Below, in pieces: positions 61,063 through 64,000 of a DNA stretch of 64,000 nt. Origin of the DNA: Streptomyces sp. T39. GTDB taxonomy: Bacteria; Actinomycetota; Actinomycetes; Streptomycetales; Streptomycetaceae. The notes below the pieces were generated by a model, which saw only the letters and a list, made by a program, of their open reading frames with translations, did not search any database and was not told where the DNA came from. The translations under genes and the position numbers were made by a program. How positions within the stretch are numbered: position 1 is the stretch's first letter; every line of letters begins with the position of its first letter. The DNA is taken from contig NZ_RDBP01000059.1 of assembly GCF_008042045.1 (NCBI RefSeq), positions 27,061 to 91,060 of the forward strand. The letters run 5' to 3'.

Positions 61063-61806
61063 TCACCCTCCCGAGTCCTTCTCCGACTCCACGCACGTAT
61101 GTGCCGACGCGGTCTGCCGGGTGGTGGCCGCGTACCGGGCACGCAGGTGGCGCAGGTAGGCGTCCGCCCTGCCGTGGTTTCGGTCCTGGGCGCCGTGCCG
61201 GTGCAGTTCGGGCCGGCCGTCGGGGTGAAGGCGCACTGTCGTGGTTGCCTGCCGCGCTGTCCCGTTCAGCCCGGCGTCCGGTTGCGGCAGGTCCAGGACG
61301 GGGACGGTGGCGGGGAACATGGCGAGCGCTTCCCCGGCGGTGGCGGCGGGTGGGTGGCCGGTGCGGTTGGCGCTGGAGACATACAGCACCGGGTATTCGT
61401 CCAGCAGGGGCCGCAGCGGCTGCCAGCGGGCTCCGAACAGCAGCACCCAGCCGTCCTTCCGGGCCGGGGCCAGCCAGGCCGGACCTTCCGCACCGCGCCT
61501 GAGCGGCAGAAGGACGGTGAGGTGCTCCTCGCCGAGCAGCCGCCGCGCCAGCGCCCCGTGCTGCGGTGCGAGGTCCCACAGTTCGTCGAGCGTGTCCAGA
61601 ATGCCGGGGTGATGGGCCCACAGGGCGACCGGCTGGTCGGCGTCCCGGCCCTTGGCCCGGTTGACGGCGCGGGAGCAGGTGCCGGTGACGACATGGGTCA
61701 GTGGCGCCGGGTTGGGCACGACGACCGCCCCGCCCGCGGCGAGAGCATCACGCAGGAGGGTGAAGTCGGCCGGGGGCCGGGATACGGGGTCCTCGGTGGA
61801 GGTCAC
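61063..61806 (-). CDS. Sua5/YciO/YrdC-like protein
   Basis: 247 aa. One YrdC-type domain, residues about 15-185: AGGAVVVPNPAPLTHVVTGT, SRAVNRAKGRDADQPVALWA (the AKGR..QP nucleotide site), HLTVLLPLRRGAEGPAWLAP and VLYVSSANRTGHPPA (SANRSG motif). True Sua5/TsaC makes threonylcarbamoyl-AMP for tRNA; this member departs from it at the N-terminal KRP-like site and is coupled (ATGA overlap) to a DRE-TIM enzyme, so a carbamoyl-transfer role in a special pathway is possible. The last 50 residues are unique. Confidence 0.8.
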   Translation of the reverse strand: MTSTEDPVSRPPADFTLLRDALAAGGAVVVPNPAPLTHVVTGTCSRAVNRAKGRDADQPVALWAHHPGILDTLDELWDLAPQHGALARRLLGEEHLTVLLPLRRGAEGPAWLAPARKDGWVLLFGARWQPLRPLLDEYPVLYVSSANRTGHPPAATAGEALAMFPATVPVLDLPQPDAGLNGTARQATTTVRLHPDGRPELHRHGAQDRNHGRADAYLRHLRARYAATTRQTASAHTCVESEKDSGG

Positions 61807-63038
61807 GGCCTGCTCCCGGAGGTGGTGTGGGTAAGGCCCTGGAGGTAGGCGTCGAAGGCGGCGTCGTCGATGACGGACCGCCCGGTGGCGAAGGCCCGTC
61901 TCTTCGCCCAGGCCATCGCCGCGCGCGCCTGGTTCTCATCGAGGGTGTGGCCGAGGCGGGTGGCGACTGCGGTGGCGACCCGGGCGCTGGCCAGCTGGGT
62001 CAGCACCGTGCGCGGCTCGATGCCCAGGACCTGATGGGGGTCGTAGGGCTGGAACAGCTCGGGGTGGACGAAAGGCGTGCCGGTGGAGATGGTGCCCACC
62101 CCGGTGCCGACGATCGGGGTGGTGACCGACAGTGGCACCCCGGTCTCCTGCGCCACCATCCGCGCGATGCCTGGCAGCCGGGTCAGGTCCGGCCCGGTCC
62201 ACCACAGCTCGGCGTCGGTGCCGAGGAGTTCGGGTGCGTGCCGGGCGAGGAGGAACAGCAACTGCTCCGTGGCAACCAGGCCGGCGCGCTCCGCGATGCC
62301 CAGCCAGGAGGAGGAGATCACGCGAACCCCGGTGTCCAGGGCCTGGAGGCTGTTGGCCAGGCCGAGACCGAGGTCGTTGTGCAGATGGGAGGCGAGCACG
62401 GTGTCCGCGCCGGCCGCGGTCCCGACCGCGGTGAACATCTGCCGGCAGGCGTCGGGCAACTGGGCACCGACGGTGTCCGCCAGGACGACCAGTCCGGCGC
62501 CGGCGGCGGTCAGCTCCCCGGCGAAGGCGCCCATCAGCGCGTGGTCGGCGCGGGAAGCATCGGCCAGGCACACATCGACTGCCACCTCCTCGTCCAGGTC
62601 GCGGGCCCGCTTGACCAGATCGACCCCACCCTGGAGGGCCGCGGCGGCCGGGCGGTGGACCATCACCTGCGCCATCGCCTCCGACGCCGGCACCACCACC
62701 ATCACCCGCGCGAGACGGCTGCCCCGCACCGACGCCACCGCCTGCTCCACATCCCGCACCGCCCCACGGCACACCGCCGCCACACTCACCGCGCCCTCCG
62801 CCTCCACCGCGACCTGGCGCACGGCCTCGAACTCCTCCGCGCACACCGCGGGAAAACCGGCGGCGAACACGACGTGCCGCACCCCGTCCCCGCCGAAGAC
62901 CCGTCCGGTCTCGCACGCCAGCCGCACCCTGGCCCTCGCCGACATCAGTGTCTTCGCCTGCGCGCCGTCTCGAGCCGACTCCTCCCACAGCACCACTCGC
63001 CCCGCCGTTGCGGACTCACGCACCACATCCACCAGCAC
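61803..63038 (-). CDS. DRE-TIM metallolyase (HMG-CoA lyase/isopropylmalate synthase-like)
   Basis: 411 aa from GTG 63038 (GGGAGG six bases upstream). WEESARDGAQAKTLMSARAR near the start is the DRE-like motif (RDGAQ), and HLHNDLGLGLANSLQALDTG near residue 215 is the HxHND metal site of the family. The C-terminal part (RTVLTQLASARVATAVATRL) is helical, without a LeuA regulatory domain. It condenses or cleaves an acyl-CoA/keto acid pair, but the substrate cannot be told. It overlaps the YrdC-like gene by four bases. Confidence 0.85.
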   Translation of the reverse strand: MLVDVVRESATAGRVVLWEESARDGAQAKTLMSARARVRLACETGRVFGGDGVRHVVFAAGFPAVCAEEFEAVRQVAVEAEGAVSVAAVCRGAVRDVEQAVASVRGSRLARVMVVVPASEAMAQVMVHRPAAAALQGGVDLVKRARDLDEEVAVDVCLADASRADHALMGAFAGELTAAGAGLVVLADTVGAQLPDACRQMFTAVGTAAGADTVLASHLHNDLGLGLANSLQALDTGVRVISSSWLGIAERAGLVATEQLLFLLARHAPELLGTDAELWWTGPDLTRLPGIARMVAQETGVPLSVTTPIVGTGVGTISTGTPFVHPELFQPYDPHQVLGIEPRTVLTQLASARVATAVATRLGHTLDENQARAAMAWAKRRAFATGRSVIDDAAFDAYLQGLTHTTSGSRP

Positions 63039-63219
63039 CGAGACCCTCCCACCGTTCTTGACGATCACCGCCGTATGGCGGAGGAAGCCGGGCGGCCGCC
63101 TTCCCTGACCATCACCGCGAACCGCCTGCGCGCGCGGGCGGTCCCGGGCGAGACCACACGAAAGAGAGAGGGGCGCCCCCAGCGGCCCCGGCCCGCGCCG
63201 AGCCGGCGGGGCGCACCCC
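63039..63219. other. short gap between MFS and DRE-TIM genes
   Basis: About 180 bases; no gene or hairpin seen. Confidence 0.4.
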
Positions 63220-64000
63220 TCAGTGGACGACGGGGGCAGCCGTGCCCGGTGACTCCGGGACGCCGAGCCGCTCGGCGTCTCTTTCCGGGCGCATGAAGCA
63301 CGCCGCCAGGAGGCCGGTGACCAGCAACAGGGCCGCCGTGACGAGCCAGCCGTTCTCGTAGCCGGCCTTGGCAGTCGCCGCGCTGTCCACGATCCGGCCA
63401 AGGACCAGGGGTGAAACGACACCGCCGAGGGCGAAGACCGCCACCAGGGCACCGAGGACGACACCGCGCTGCGCGGGCGGCGTGATCCGGGCGATGGCCG
63501 TCTGCGCGGCAGTGATCATGACCAGTGCGACCGCCATCGGGCCGAACATCATCGGGACCTTGATCCACAGCGTGTCGACGGTGGCGAACACGGTCACCGC
63601 GCCCGCCGAGGCCACCAGGAGCAGACCGGCGCCGGCACCGGTCGGCAGCCTTCCGACCCTTCCGCCCAGGACTGCCCGGCGGGCCAGCAGCCCGTGAGTC
63701 AGCAAGACCACGCCGTTGGCCACGGCTCCCCCGCCGACCGCGGCGGCGGCCCGGTCGAGGTCCCAGCCGACCACCGTCCGGAGATAGTCCGGCAGCCAGG
63801 TGAGTTTGGCGCTCATCACCCAATAGGCGGCGAACGCACCCAGTGCCGCCGTGACGAAGGTGCCGGAGCGGAAGACAGCGCGCAGCGGGATGTCCGCAGC
63901 CTCCGAGCTCCCCTCTGCAGGACGCGCGTCACGGCCCACCGGTGGGGCCAACGGCCCCTCCTTGCCCTTGACCCTCCACACCGCCGCCCACAGCAGGCCC
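63220..64000 (-). CDS. MFS transporter, partial at window edge
   Basis: The frame runs to the window end without a start (it continues GLLWAAVWRVKGKEG at the edge), so only the C-terminal half is present. It has six hydrophobic segments, among them FVTAALGAFAAYWVMSA, LLLVASAGAVTVFATV and GVVLGALVAVFALGGVVSPL. APPAQRG-like ITPPAQRGVVLG is typical of the loop before the late helices of MFS anion/sugar-acid symporters. Same strand as the DRE-TIM/YrdC pair, perhaps the exporter or importer of their substrate. Confidence 0.85.
   Translation of the reverse strand, partial: GLLWAAVWRVKGKEGPLAPPVGRDARPAEGSSEAADIPLRAVFRSGTFVTAALGAFAAYWVMSAKLTWLPDYLRTVVGWDLDRAAAAVGGGAVANGVVLLTHGLLARRAVLGGRVGRLPTGAGAGLLLVASAGAVTVFATVDTLWIKVPMMFGPMAVALVMITAAQTAIARITPPAQRGVVLGALVAVFALGGVVSPLVLGRIVDSAATAKAGYENGWLVTAALLLVTGLLAACFMRPERDAERLGVPESPGTAAPVVH

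Noticed and set aside
1..64000. tRNA, rRNA and riboswitch genes
   Set aside because: Looked for TTCGA-arm and acceptor-stem patterns and known leader motifs by eye; none was convincing. A tRNAscan or Rfam search would settle it.

Overview
The window is very GC-rich, uses GTG starts often, and its protein families (several TetR regulators, SAV_915, DUF4394, MMPL, BetI-type TetR, Sua5-like, HTH-TPR proteins) point to a Streptomyces or close relative. The dense pseudogenes, transposase relics and frequent regulators suggest an accessory part of the chromosome rather than a core region. No rRNA, tRNA or CRISPR array was seen.

Region by region. 1-6.0 kb: the end of a beta-propeller gene at the window edge, a secreted PAF-acetylhydrolase-like esterase, a DUF1330 protein, two small secreted SH3-like proteins, and relics of IS630 and IS701 transposases and a DUF1877 gene. 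6.0-10.8 kb: a tightly coupled set consisting of a 49-codon ORF, an APH-fold kinase with a degenerate active site, a fused ABC exporter and a protein with three NUDIX-like domains. 12-18.3 kb: a lectin and pore-forming-toxin-like locus with an NHL-propeller/ricin protein, a small acidic protein, an aerolysin/ETX-MTX2-like protein, a fourth unrecognised protein and a ricin/FG-GAP protein, built around a divergent promoter region with inverted repeats. 18.3-20.8 kb: a truncated propeller gene and an IS5-type element whose inverted repeats also enclose an S1-domain gene. 21-31 kb: zinc alcohol dehydrogenase with a divergent Lrp regulator, a GNAT/NTF2 fusion with a divergent TetR, DUF4394, an SDR, a quinone oxidoreductase, and an MMPL exporter with its TetR.

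32-53 kb is a catabolic block: a TetR facing an acyl-CoA ligase / (decayed SDR) / acyl-CoA dehydrogenase / phosphotransferase / MHS transporter operon; a DJ-1 / aldehyde dehydrogenase / saccharopine-dehydrogenase-like operon with its TetR; an HSL-type hydrolase; an old yellow enzyme; an acetoacetate-decarboxylase-like protein with succinate-semialdehyde dehydrogenase; a TetR facing a decayed second old yellow enzyme; and a phosphotransferase/phosphatase pair with another TetR. A repeated inverted motif (ATGT-N11-ACAT) lies in front of the quinone oxidoreductase, the old yellow enzyme, the decarboxylase operon, the TetR at 49.6 kb and the phosphotransferase region, which suggests one regulon.

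53.5-64 kb: a diaminopimelate-decarboxylase-like enzyme with a SAV_915 protein, a Rid-family protein, an NmrA-like SDR, a cupin, two tiny membrane proteins, a large HTH/nucleotide-hydrolase-like/TPR protein, and a translationally coupled set of DRE-TIM aldolase-like enzyme and YrdC-like protein downstream of an MFS exporter that runs off the window.
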